Shown: positions 15,560-24,424 of the stretch, in pieces
Numbering within the stretch: position 1 is the stretch's first letter
Layout: each line of letters begins with the position of its first letter
Source of the DNA: Bradyrhizobium iriomotense
GTDB taxonomy: Bacteria; Pseudomonadota; Alphaproteobacteria; Rhizobiales; Xanthobacteraceae
Assembly (NCBI RefSeq): GCF_018130765.1
Contig: NZ_JAFCJZ010000005.1
Location: 359,601 to 423,600, forward strand
Direction of reading: 5' to 3'
Length of the DNA stretch: 64,000 nucleotides
Notes under the pieces: generated by a model
What the model was told of the DNA's origin: nothing
Database searches by the model: none
What the model saw: only the letters and a program-made list of their open reading frames with translations
Made by a program: the position numbers and the translations under genes

Positions 15560-16783
15560 ATGACACGCCAGGAGGCTCCTGAGCAGGAGCAGAATGCTGC
15601 GCTTTCACGACGAACACTTGTCCGGGGACTGGCGCTCGGCGCCGCCGCCACAATGGCCGGCCCCGCGCTGGCCCAGACCGGGCCTGCCGCTCCACCGACG
15701 ACGATCACCACTCCGCCGCGCGATTTCGGCCCCAACGGCGCGCCGACCACCTATTTCTGGGACCCCGACATCATCGCGGTCGATCCGTCCTTCGAAGATC
15801 TCGCGCAGCCCAACACCGCGATCAAGCGCCTCTATACCGGCGTGCTATGGGCCGAGGGCCCGGCCTGGAGCGCACAGGGCCGATATCTGTTGTGGAGCGA
15901 CATTCCCAACAACCGGCAAATGCGCTGGACCGAGGACGACGGCCGCGTCAGCGTATTCCGCTCGCCTTCCAACAATTCCAACGGCAACTCCTTCGACTTC
16001 CAGGGCCGCCAACTCTCCTGCGAGCACCTGACGCGCCGGGTGACGCGCTACGAGCATGACGGCACCGCCACGGTGCTGGCGGATTCCTATCAGGGCAAGA
16101 AGCTGAACTCGCCGAACGATGTCGTCGCGCATCCCGACGGCAGTTACTGGTTCACCGATCCGCCCTATGGCGGCCAGCTCTATGAAGGTGAGCCTGACGT
16201 CGCGGGCGGGCCGAGCAATGCGGGCGGCAAGCTCAATCCGCGCATCGGACAGCCCGCCGGCTTCGTGCCGGGAAAGCGCGAGCTGCCGACCAACTGCTAC
16301 CGCATCGACCCCTCCGGCCGCATCGATCTCGTCGTCACCGAGGATCAGGTGCCCGACCCGAACGGCCTGTGCTTCTCACCCGACTACAAGAAGCTCTACA
16401 TCGCCTCGACCGGCAAGGGACCGGGTGACACCGGCCCCGGCGGCAAGGGCGAGATTTTTGTCTTCGACGTCGGCACGGACAACAAGCTCTCCAACCCTAG
16501 GAAGTTCAGCGATTGCGTGATCGACGGCGTGAAGTGCGGACCCGACGGCCTGCGCTGCGACGTCAACGGCAATCTCTGGGCCTCCAGCAATGCCGGCCGC
16601 GCGGTCGGCTACAACGGCGTGACGGTGTGGTCACCGGAGGGCAAGCTGCTCGGCCGCATCCGCCTGCCCGAAGTCTGCGGCAACGTCTGCTTCGGCGGCC
16701 CCAAGCGCAACCGCCTGTTCATGGCCGCGAGCCAGTCGCTCTATGCGGTGTACACGGCGACGCAAGGCGCGGGGCCGGGCTGA
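15560..16783 (+). CDS. SMP-30/gluconolactonase family protein, Tat-exported
   Basis: A 407-residue protein with a twin-arginine signal (SRRTLVRGLALGAAA, cleavage near ALAQ). The mature part has the six-bladed propeller of gluconolactonases: the metal-ligand glutamate in GVLWAEGPAW, the NSPNDVVAHPDGSYWFTDPPYG blade with Asn/Asp ligands, and the GPDGLRCD segment. Members hydrolyse sugar lactones or related esters with a divalent metal. GGGAGG precedes the ATG at 15560. The export signal places it in the periplasm; the substrate is not deducible. Confidence 0.9.
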   Translation: MTRQEAPEQEQNAALSRRTLVRGLALGAAATMAGPALAQTGPAAPPTTITTPPRDFGPNGAPTTYFWDPDIIAVDPSFEDLAQPNTAIKRLYTGVLWAEGPAWSAQGRYLLWSDIPNNRQMRWTEDDGRVSVFRSPSNNSNGNSFDFQGRQLSCEHLTRRVTRYEHDGTATVLADSYQGKKLNSPNDVVAHPDGSYWFTDPPYGGQLYEGEPDVAGGPSNAGGKLNPRIGQPAGFVPGKRELPTNCYRIDPSGRIDLVVTEDQVPDPNGLCFSPDYKKLYIASTGKGPGDTGPGGKGEIFVFDVGTDNKLSNPRKFSDCVIDGVKCGPDGLRCDVNGNLWASSNAGRAVGYNGVTVWSPEGKLLGRIRLPEVCGNVCFGGPKRNRLFMAASQSLYAVYTATQGAGPG

Positions 16784-16810
16784 AGGGCATCGGCCTTTGA
16801 TTGCGGACAG

Positions 16811-16835
16811 GGCGCCGGCGTGCCTCGCCGGCGCC
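16811..16835 (+). terminator. GC-rich hairpin after the SMP-30 gene
   Basis: A perfect 10 bp stem with a five-base loop lies about 30 bases after the stop codon. The following bases are CAACTG rather than a T-run, so intrinsic termination may be inefficient. Confidence 0.45.
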
Positions 16836-16906
16836 CAACTGTTTGCGCCGATGCGCCAACCGGGCAACAGAGGTGACTTTCGGACAGAGCACGTCATAAT
16901 TGAGCC

Positions 16907-18043
16907 ATGACAGAGAAAATATTGGCAGACAAAATTCGCGTCGTTGTTCTCTATGGCGGCAGGTCCGGCGAGCACGAGGTCTCGCTGAAATCGGCGGCTT
17001 CCGTATTCAGGCATCTCGACCGCACCCGCTTCGAGGTGATCCCGGTCTCCATCGACAAGGAGGGTCGGTGGCAATGGAACGATCTTGGTGCGCTCGATCT
17101 GGCGCAGACGACGTCCTTGCCGATCCTGCCCGACGCGCCGGAGATACGGCTCGCCAGAGAACCTGATGGGCGCGTCACTCTCATGCCGATTTCCGTTGGG
17201 ACGATGAACCCGCGCGAGATCGACGTCGTCTTTCCGGTGATCCACGGGCCGCTTTGCGAGGACGGCACCGTGCAGGGCCTCCTGGAATTGGCCGACGTCG
17301 CCTATGTCGGATCCGGCGTCCTCGCCTCCGCCGTCAGCATGGATAAGGACGTCGCCAAGCGGCTCGCCGAGTTCGCCGGCATTCCGGTCGCGCCCTATCG
17401 CGTGCTCACCCGCAAGGCCTTCGTTCAGGACCGGTCCGCGTCTCTTGCGAAGGCGGTCGAGGGGCTGAACCTCCCGGTCTTCGTCAAGCCGTGCAACATG
17501 GGCTCCAGCGTCGGTATTCACAAGGTGAAGGATTGGGATGCGCTCGGAGCCGCCCTCGATGATGCGTTTCGCTACGATGTCAAGGTTCTGGTCGAGCAGG
17601 GCATCGACGCACGCGAGATTGAGGTCGCGGTGCTCGAGGGCGAGACGCTGTTCGCGAGCCTCGCCAGCGAGCTGAATCCCAATGCCCATCACGAGTTCTA
17701 TTCATACGAGGCAAAGTATCTCGATCCCGACGGCGCCCGGGTCGACCTTCCGGCCAACCTCGACGCAGCACAGATGGAGCGCGTGCGGTCGCTGGCGACG
17801 CGGGTGTTTGCGGCGCTCGAATGCAGCGGCTTTGCGCGCGTCGACTTTTTCCTCGACCGGCAGGGCGGAGAGTTCTGCTTCAACGAGATCAACAACCTCC
17901 CCGGCTTCACGTCCATCAGCATGTATCCGAAGATGATGGAAGCCTCGGGCGTGCCGTATGGCGAGCTGCTGACGCGTCTCGTCGATCTGGCGCTGGACCG
18001 GCACCGGCAGCGGCAATCGCTGGAACGGGGTTACGCGAGCTAG
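16907..18043 (+). CDS. ddl: D-alanine--D-alanine ligase
   Basis: ATP-dependent ligase making the D-Ala-D-Ala dipeptide for peptidoglycan. At 378 residues it is of the longer DdlA type. The glycine-rich YGGRSGEHEVS motif (about residues 15-25), the ATP-grasp loop NMGSSVGI and the C-terminal INNLPGFTSISMYPKM metal-site segment are all present. It stands apart from any mur/fts cluster, which suggests a second, accessory ligase copy rather than the one encoded in the division operon. There is no strong ribosome site before the ATG. Confidence 0.95.
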   Translation: MTEKILADKIRVVVLYGGRSGEHEVSLKSAASVFRHLDRTRFEVIPVSIDKEGRWQWNDLGALDLAQTTSLPILPDAPEIRLAREPDGRVTLMPISVGTMNPREIDVVFPVIHGPLCEDGTVQGLLELADVAYVGSGVLASAVSMDKDVAKRLAEFAGIPVAPYRVLTRKAFVQDRSASLAKAVEGLNLPVFVKPCNMGSSVGIHKVKDWDALGAALDDAFRYDVKVLVEQGIDAREIEVAVLEGETLFASLASELNPNAHHEFYSYEAKYLDPDGARVDLPANLDAAQMERVRSLATRVFAALECSGFARVDFFLDRQGGEFCFNEINNLPGFTSISMYPKMMEASGVPYGELLTRLVDLALDRHRQRQSLERGYAS

Positions 18044-18126
18044 GCACCGACGCGATCCGCCGGCGCCCGATCTGACCGCCCCAGGCTGACCTCAGCCGAG
18101 GTCATCACCGGAGGCGGTATGGCCCG

Positions 18127-19293
18127 CTAATCATCGCCACGCTTTGGCGGCGCCAGCACAGCGGTCCGATTGGCGGGTACGATCTGCGGCTGGAACGCGA
18201 ACACCTCGCGGCTGCGGTCGTCCACGAACACCTTCAGCCAATGCACGTCGTTGTTGCCGTTCGCCTGGTTGTCGCCGAAGGTCTCGACGCGGACGAAGTT
18301 TTCCAGCCGCCGGCCCTTGGCATCGAGAAATGGCCGGTCGATACGGAAGTAATGCGAGTCGCCATGAACGTAGGCGACGGGCCTGCCGAAGGCGACCACC
18401 TCATCGCGCAGCGCAACCAAGAAAGCCTGGAAGCCATCCGGATTGGCGTCCGTTTGCGCAAGCGTCTTCGGATCACGCAACGGCGCGCGGGTTCCGTCCG
18501 ACTGATCCCAGCCCGGGTCCGCCTGCGAGATGAACATGATGGCCGCGGCGCGATATGTTCTCGCGACCTCGAAGGTCTGCTGCATCCAGAGGATATTGGC
18601 GTTGTTGCGCGCGGCCCATTCGGCATCGTCGGGGAGCGTATCGCAACGATTGTTGCACGATCCCTGGATGTTGAGTGTGGCGTAGACCACACCTTTCATG
18701 ATCCAGCGGCGGTTCTCGACGCAGCCGGTCAGCTGGTTGTTGTGATCGAGGCACAGCTTGTCATGCTGCACCTGCTGCTTGATCGGCCGCTGCCCAAGGG
18801 AATAGTCGGTGCTGAAGAAAATCTTCCGCTCGTAGTCGAGCCTGTCGCGCGAGTTGAACGAGCCGTTCGCCGGGCGATCGCAGTCGGTCCAGTCATTGTC
18901 GCCGGGGGTCACCATCGCAGCCGACTTCAGGGAGTTGAAATATTTGAGCCCCTGCTGATAGAGAGCGTCGCTGCACGTTGTAGGGGTCACGGATCCCGGC
19001 GTGCCGCTGCCGGCTTTCAGGTCGCCATCATGCACCGTGAAGACCAGCTTCTGGTCGTTCATGTCGGCGATCAGATTCGGCACGCCGACCTGCGCCTGGA
19101 GGTCGGAATACGGCAGATCGCCCCACAGCCCGATGGCATAAGCCCGGCTCTCGCCTCCCCTGCCCCGGTCATCATCGTCAGCGCGCACGCTGACGACCGA
19201 AAAAATCGCAAGGCAAACTGCAAGCACGAGAAAGCTCATCTTGCGCAGCTTGCCGTAGACGCCTTCCGACTTCCCTTCACCAAGTCTCGTCAT
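18127..19293 (-). CDS. Calcineurin-like metallophosphoesterase, secreted
   Basis: A 388-residue protein with an N-terminal hydrophobic export segment (about 20-38, after a basic stretch). The mature region carries metallophosphoesterase motifs in order: GLWGDLPYSD, HDGDLKAG, TPGDNDWTD with the GD-N block, and VHGDSHYF near the C-terminus. These supply the usual Asp, Asn and His metal ligands. GGGGAGA precedes the ATG at 19293; an internal ATG at 19239 is an alternative start. The substrate is not predictable from motifs. It is divergent from the FAD oxidoreductase. Confidence 0.8.
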   Translation of the reverse strand: MTRLGEGKSEGVYGKLRKMSFLVLAVCLAIFSVVSVRADDDDRGRGGESRAYAIGLWGDLPYSDLQAQVGVPNLIADMNDQKLVFTVHDGDLKAGSGTPGSVTPTTCSDALYQQGLKYFNSLKSAAMVTPGDNDWTDCDRPANGSFNSRDRLDYERKIFFSTDYSLGQRPIKQQVQHDKLCLDHNNQLTGCVENRRWIMKGVVYATLNIQGSCNNRCDTLPDDAEWAARNNANILWMQQTFEVARTYRAAAIMFISQADPGWDQSDGTRAPLRDPKTLAQTDANPDGFQAFLVALRDEVVAFGRPVAYVHGDSHYFRIDRPFLDAKGRRLENFVRVETFGDNQANGNNDVHWLKVFVDDRSREVFAFQPQIVPANRTAVLAPPKRGDD

Positions 19294-19516
19294 GGTCTCT
19301 CCCCAGAGCAGCTTTGGACAAAACACGGCTCACCGCAGGCAGCAACGTTGAGTTGCCCTGCGCCAAACCCGATCTACGAAAATGAGAAGAAGCCCCACCT
19401 GCGGCTTCAAATTGCCGCAGTGAACGTATCCACCGGGTGTGACGCCCACGTGAAACATTTTGAAACGCGGCACACCTGATGAAGTCGCGAGCCGCGGGAG
19501 CGACAAGGGAGAGAGC

Positions 19517-20614
19517 ATGCGCGTTGTGATCTGCGGCGGCGGTGTGATCGGGGCCTGCACGGCTTATTTCCTGCGCCGCCGCGGCATCGACGTGACTGTC
19601 GTGGAGCGGACCGAGGTCGCGGCCGCAGCGTCCGGCAAGGCCGGCGGCTTCCTGGCGCAGGACTGGTGCGCCGGCACGCCGCTCGATGCGCTGGCCCGGC
19701 GCAGCTTTGCGCTTCACAGGCAACTGCCGGAGGAGATCGCGGGCGACTGGGGCTACCGGCCGATGACTGCCTATAGCGGCTTCGTTGCGTCCGACGGCGA
19801 CGCGCGCCGGGATGCACCATCCGCACTTGGTTGGCTCAGCGACGGCGTCGTCATCGCACAGCGCATCGGCACGGCGAAGACGACTGCGATCGTTCATCCC
19901 CGCAAGTTCACGTGGGCGGTGATGAATGCGGCCCTCGCGCAAGGCGCCACGCTTCGCGCCGGACGCATCACCGACATCGTGCGCGATGGCGATCGTGCGA
20001 CGGGTGTCGAGGTCGAAGGCAGCGTCGTCGCGGCGGATGCCATCGTGATCGCGATGGGACCGTGGTCGCTGCTCGCGGCGCAATGGATGAGCCTGCCCGC
20101 CGTCTACGGCCAGCGCAGCCCGAGCATCGTCTACGACACCGCCGCCGACGTGCCGGCCGAGGCGTTATTCCTGGAATGCGAGGAAGACGGCAGCGCGGTG
20201 TCGATCGAGGTCTTCCCGCGTGCCGACGGCAGCACGCACATCACGGCTCTTTCCGACATCGCGGCGCTGCCGCTCGATCCCGCCGCCGTGACGCCCGACG
20301 TTGATGCGATCGCGCGGCTGCAAACCATGTCCGAGCGGCTGTCGCCGCTGTTCCGTCCCGAAAGGATCATCGCGCAGCAGGCCTGTTTCCGTCCGGTGAC
20401 GCAGGACGGCTTGCCGCTGATCGGCAAGGTGCCTTACAGCGAAGGCCTCTATGTTGCGACCGGACACAATGTCTGGGGCATCCTCAATGCCCCCGCCACC
20501 GGAGAAGCGTTGGCCGAGTTGATCACTGAAGGCGCAACGCGCGAGGTTGATTTGTCGCCCTTCGATCCCACCCGGCTGACACCGCTCGATCCATCCCTGC
20601 TGCAAGCACGCTGA
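19517..20614 (+). CDS. FAD-dependent oxidoreductase (DAO family)
   Basis: A 365-residue flavoprotein beginning with a Rossmann dinucleotide fold (VVICGGGVIGACTAYFL, residues about 2-18, then VVER) and ending with the C-terminal FAD contact LYVATGHNVWGILNAPATG. It resembles D-amino-acid/glycine oxidase-type enzymes that oxidise amines or amino acids. AAGGGAG precedes the ATG at 19517. It lies about 490 bases upstream of an amino-acid-type ABC transporter on the same strand, so it may act on the imported compound; that link is inference. Confidence 0.85.
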   Translation: MRVVICGGGVIGACTAYFLRRRGIDVTVVERTEVAAAASGKAGGFLAQDWCAGTPLDALARRSFALHRQLPEEIAGDWGYRPMTAYSGFVASDGDARRDAPSALGWLSDGVVIAQRIGTAKTTAIVHPRKFTWAVMNAALAQGATLRAGRITDIVRDGDRATGVEVEGSVVAADAIVIAMGPWSLLAAQWMSLPAVYGQRSPSIVYDTAADVPAEALFLECEEDGSAVSIEVFPRADGSTHITALSDIAALPLDPAAVTPDVDAIARLQTMSERLSPLFRPERIIAQQACFRPVTQDGLPLIGKVPYSEGLYVATGHNVWGILNAPATGEALAELITEGATREVDLSPFDPTRLTPLDPSLLQAR

Positions 20615-21100
20615 ACCGCTTGACGACATCACGGCTCGCCGATCGCTCGCAGCCGTTGATACTCACGCATACCCATCGACGGAATCTGCATGCCTGCGCG
20701 CGCAATGGATGTCGCGCATCTATTCTGCCTGCAAATTGCGCAAGCTCTCAACTTTAGTCCGCCTCTCACAATCCTGAATGCAGTTTCACTTGCCGAGAAA
20801 GTCTCGGCCGGTATAGTCGCGACACAATGGCTCACAAGAGGCCTGTTCAAAGGGAGAAGAACAAGATGAAGAAACGACTCTCTGTTGCGTTGCATATGGC
20901 GTGCGACACGGCCGCGACCGGCGCACCGAAGGACGTTGCAAAGGCCGGCGCAAAGGCCAACGTCTGGCTTCCGAGCCTCATCGAACCCATCACAGGCTGA
21001 TCGGGACTGCTCTCCGGGCGCGAGCCCGGCAGCATTCACGTGCGCTCCATACAGCACCTTCTCCCTCAAGGAGGCAGCTCGTCTGCCTGGCCAATCATCT
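20615..21100. other. Gap between FAD oxidoreductase and livH
   Basis: This 486-base gap holds one short frame with a good ribosome site at 20866 and otherwise no supported gene. The promoter of the transporter operon should lie here, but I cannot identify convincing -35/-10 elements. Confidence 0.5.
20866..21000 (+). CDS. Possible small protein or upstream open frame (44 aa)
   Basis: A 44-codon frame with AGGGAG ten bases before its ATG starts MKKRLSVALHMAC and then becomes Ala/Lys-rich. It ends 100 bases before livH. It could be a regulatory upstream frame, a decayed binding-protein signal peptide or chance. Only the strong ribosome site speaks for it. Confidence 0.35.
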   Translation: MKKRLSVALHMACDTAATGAPKDVAKAGAKANVWLPSLIEPITG

Positions 21101-21976
21101 ATGCGAGCTTTCCAGATATTGATCGATGGCTTTGCCATCAGTGCGCTCTACGCCCTCGGTGCCACCGGCTTCACGCTGATCTTTGGCGTCTCGGGCGTCC
21201 TCAATCTCTCCCACGGGGCCATCATGGTGGCGGCAGCCGTCGCCGCCTGGGCCGCCGCCAGCATCCTCGGTGTCGGCACCTATGCCGGCGCGCTGATCGG
21301 CGTCGGCGTTGCGCTCCTCACGGCGTTTGCCACCTATTTCGCGGTGGTGAAGCCGATCCAGGATTCCCGGCGCATCCCGAACGAGGAGAAGGAGATCTTC
21401 GTCCTTACGGGGACGCTGCTCTGGGGCATCATGATCCAGGAGCTGATCGCCTATTTCTTCACCAACAACGCCAAGACCGTGCTGCCGATCGTCGAGGGCG
21501 TGGTCGAGATGCTCGGCGTGCGCACGCCGCGCAACGAGATCTTCACCGCCATCGTGTGCTGCCTCGTGATCGCGCTGCTCTGGCTGCTGGTGAACCGCAC
21601 CCGCACCGGCAAGGCGGTGCTCGCGGCCTCGATGAACCCACGCGGCGTCACCCTGCTCGGGCTGGAGCTCACCAACATCTACATCGTGGTCTGGGCGATC
21701 TACGGCATCCTCGCCGGCATTGCCGGCGTGCTGCTCGGCATGTTCTTAGGCGTCAGCTCCTACAGCGTCGGCCCGCTGACCGCGAGCGCGTTCTCGATCG
21801 TCGTGCTGGGCGGCCTCGGCAGTGTCTCCGGCTCGCTGATCGCCGCCTTCGTGGTCGGCTATCTCGAAACGCTCACCGCCTACCTGCTCTCGCCGGCGTA
21901 CCGCACCATCCCGGCGCTCTTGCTGCTCGTGTTTGTCATGTACATCCGGCCCCAGGGCCTTCTGGGGAGGCGCTGA
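21101..21976 (+). CDS. livH: Branched-chain amino acid-type ABC permease (LivH)
   Basis: A 291-residue inner-membrane permease with about eight hydrophobic segments. It contains the family's N-terminal GFAISALYALGATGFTLIFG and NLSHGAIM segments, and the cytoplasmic coupling region near the conserved Met-Asn-Pro-Arg-Gly. An ATG at 21101 begins with the typical MRAFQILIDG start; longer upstream coding is not supported. First gene of livH-livM-livGF-livK; it is followed after one base by livM. Confidence 0.92.
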   Translation: MRAFQILIDGFAISALYALGATGFTLIFGVSGVLNLSHGAIMVAAAVAAWAAASILGVGTYAGALIGVGVALLTAFATYFAVVKPIQDSRRIPNEEKEIFVLTGTLLWGIMIQELIAYFFTNNAKTVLPIVEGVVEMLGVRTPRNEIFTAIVCCLVIALLWLLVNRTRTGKAVLAASMNPRGVTLLGLELTNIYIVVWAIYGILAGIAGVLLGMFLGVSSYSVGPLTASAFSIVVLGGLGSVSGSLIAAFVVGYLETLTAYLLSPAYRTIPALLLLVFVMYIRPQGLLGRR

Positions 21977-21977
21977 G

Positions 21978-22904
21978 ATGGCCGGCTTCTTTACCTCGCG
22001 CCTGTTCTTCATCTCTCTGGCGCTCGTCGTGATCGCGGCGACGCTGCCGCTCTACGTCTCCGGCTATGTGCTGGGCCTACTCACCGTCGCCTTCTATTTC
22101 GGCGTGTTCGCGATGGCCTGGGACCTCCTGTTCGGCTTTGCCGGCGAAGTGAACTTCGGCCCGACCTTCCTGATCGGCGTCGGCGCCTACACCGCCGGCA
22201 TCCTGAACGCCCAGTTCGGCTGGTCGGTCTATGCTTGCATCGTGCTCGGCGCGTTCGCCTCCGTCGTCGCGGGGCTCGTGCTGGCGCTGCCGGCGCTCAG
22301 GGTGCGCGGCCCCTATTTCGGCCTGACCACGCTGGTCGCGGTGTTGATGCTGCAGAACTTCATCGTCGTGTTCGCCGACCTCACTGGCGGTGAGATCGGG
22401 CTCACCATCCCCGACGTCATCAGCATCAATGCCGGGACGAATTACTGGATCGCACTCGGCTTCATGACGATTTCAGCGGCGATCCTCTACGGCCTGTCGC
22501 AATCGCCTGTTGGACTCGTGCTCCAGGCGAGCGGCCAGGATCCGGTGCAGGCCGGCGCGCTCGGCTTCAACATCGTCAAGCACAAGCTCGCGGCCTTCAT
22601 CGTCTCTGCATTCTTCTCGGGGCTCTCTGGCGCACTCTTGGTGTTCTACTTCGGCACCGCCTCGGTCGGCACCGTAGTCGACGTCGCGGTCGGTGTGAAT
22701 GTCATCGTCTCCGCCGTGCTCGGCGGCCGGCGCACCGTGCTCGGCGCGGCGCTGGGTGCGATCTTCCTGATCGTCGCCGGCGAGTTCTTAAGGCCCACCG
22801 GCGAGCTCGCCACCTTCATCGTCTCGGCGGTCGCGCTGCTCGTCGTGCTGTTCTTCCCCGGCGGCTTCTTAGGGGCGGCCCTCTCGCGCGAGGCTCGCTC
22901 GTGA
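21978..22904 (+). CDS. livM: Branched-chain amino acid-type ABC permease (LivM)
   Basis: A 308-residue permease, partner of LivH, with about nine membrane segments. It includes the characteristic FAGEVNFGPTFLIGVGAY and VRGPYFGLTTL segments and the EAA-like ASGQDPVQAGALGFN coupling loop. It starts one base after the livH stop and overlaps the ATPase gene by four bases, so translation is coupled through the operon. Substrate class (branched-chain amino acids, amides or urea) cannot be decided from the permease. Confidence 0.92.
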   Translation: MAGFFTSRLFFISLALVVIAATLPLYVSGYVLGLLTVAFYFGVFAMAWDLLFGFAGEVNFGPTFLIGVGAYTAGILNAQFGWSVYACIVLGAFASVVAGLVLALPALRVRGPYFGLTTLVAVLMLQNFIVVFADLTGGEIGLTIPDVISINAGTNYWIALGFMTISAAILYGLSQSPVGLVLQASGQDPVQAGALGFNIVKHKLAAFIVSAFFSGLSGALLVFYFGTASVGTVVDVAVGVNVIVSAVLGGRRTVLGAALGAIFLIVAGEFLRPTGELATFIVSAVALLVVLFFPGGFLGAALSREARS

Positions 22905-24385
22905 TGGATATGAGGCTTTCAAACCGGGCCGTGCTCGAAGTCCGCGGCCTGACCAAGCGCTTCGGCGGCCTGACCGCCGTGAAGAACCTCGGCTTCGAGG
23001 TCAACAGCGGCGAGATCTTCGGCCTGATCGGGCCGAACGGTTCGGGCAAGTCGACCGCGATGAAGAGCGTGATGGGCATCGAGCGCCCGACCTCGGGCGA
23101 AGTGATCTTCGAAGGCGAGGACGTCGCCGGCCTGCCCGCGCACAAAATCGCGCGCAAGGGCTTTGGCATGGTGTTCCAGCACTCGCGGCCGCTAAACCGG
23201 CAGACCGTGCTGGAGAACATCATGGTGGCGCTGCTGCCGGACAGCCTGTTCATGCTGTTTCCGGACAAGGCGCTGGTCGAGCGCGCCAAATGGATCGCCG
23301 AGCGCGTGGGCCTAGGCAACGTCATGAACCGCCGCCCGCCGACGCTGCCCTTCGCCGACCTCCGCCGGCTCGAGCTTGCCAAAGCCATCGCCCGCGATCC
23401 CAAGGTCGTGCTGGTGGACGAGCCCTTCGCCGGGCTGACGCGGGCCGAGGTCGACATCTTCTCCGACCTGATCCGCAGCTTTCGCGATGACGGCCGCGCG
23501 GTCATGCTGGTGGACCACAACGTCAAGAGCGTCGCCGCGCTCGTCGACCGCGTGCTCGCGATGTATCTCGGCGAGGAGATCGTCACCGGCAAGGCCGAGG
23601 ACGTCATGCGAAACGAGACCGTGCGCCGAGTCTATCTCGGCGGCGCCATCGAGACCCATGCCCGGCCCGAGACCAGCTTTAGGGATAAGGTGCCGCTGCT
23701 CCAGGTCGAGAATGTCAGCGTGTTCTATGGCAAGGCGCAGGCGCTGGAGAACGTCTCGATCCACGTCCACGAGGGCGAGTTCGTCTCCGTGGTCGGCCTC
23801 AACGGCGCCGGCAAGACCACGCTGTTCAACACCATCTCTGGCTTCCTGCCCTATAGCGGCAAGATCGTGCGCGGCGGTAACAAGTTGCGCGGCACCAGCC
23901 CGGCGAAGATCGCCCGCAGCGGCCTCGTGCAATGTCCGGAATCGCGCGAGCTGTTCGGCGAGATGAGCGTGCGGGAGAACCTCGATCTCGGCGGCCAGCA
24001 TCTGTCCGACGACAAGCGCGCCGCGCAGCTCGCCTGGCTGTTCGAACTGTTCCCGATCCTCAAAGAGCGCCAGGGCCAGATGGCGCAGACGCTATCGGGC
24101 GGCGAGCAGCAGATGCTCGCGATCGGCCGCGCGCTGATGATGCAGCCGCAGATCCTGATCCTGGACGAGCCGACGCTGGGCCTTGCCCCCGTCATCCTCG
24201 AGCAATTGTCCAAGGCACTCACAAAACTGCGGCAGACCACGGCGATCACGGTGCTGCTCGGCGAGCAGAACGTGACCTTCGCGCTACCGCACGCCGACCG
24301 CGTCTATGTGCTCGAACACGCCAGGATCGTCTGGGAGGGCGATCCCGGCCGCTTCGCCAGCGAAGCCGGCGCCGATTTTCTGTAA
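22901..24385 (+). CDS. Fused LivG-LivF ATP-binding protein
   Basis: One 494-residue protein holds both ATPases that are usually separate. Domain 1 (about 10-255) is LivG-like: Walker A GPNGSGKST near 46, degenerate signature FADLRRLELAKAIA, Walker B VVLVDEPFAGLT and a LivG C-terminal ending. Domain 2 (about 265-494) is LivF-like: GLNGAGKTT near 300, LSGGEQQMLAIGRAL near 398, ILILDEPTLGLAP. A linker of about ten residues joins them without a frameshift. Starts at GTG (22901) or the next codon, overlapping the livM stop. Confidence 0.93.
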   Translation: MMDMRLSNRAVLEVRGLTKRFGGLTAVKNLGFEVNSGEIFGLIGPNGSGKSTAMKSVMGIERPTSGEVIFEGEDVAGLPAHKIARKGFGMVFQHSRPLNRQTVLENIMVALLPDSLFMLFPDKALVERAKWIAERVGLGNVMNRRPPTLPFADLRRLELAKAIARDPKVVLVDEPFAGLTRAEVDIFSDLIRSFRDDGRAVMLVDHNVKSVAALVDRVLAMYLGEEIVTGKAEDVMRNETVRRVYLGGAIETHARPETSFRDKVPLLQVENVSVFYGKAQALENVSIHVHEGEFVSVVGLNGAGKTTLFNTISGFLPYSGKIVRGGNKLRGTSPAKIARSGLVQCPESRELFGEMSVRENLDLGGQHLSDDKRAAQLAWLFELFPILKERQGQMAQTLSGGEQQMLAIGRALMMQPQILILDEPTLGLAPVILEQLSKALTKLRQTTAITVLLGEQNVTFALPHADRVYVLEHARIVWEGDPGRFASEAGADFL

Positions 24386-24424
24386 GTCCTCGACATCAAC
24401 AAAAAGCATAGAAAGGAAACGACC

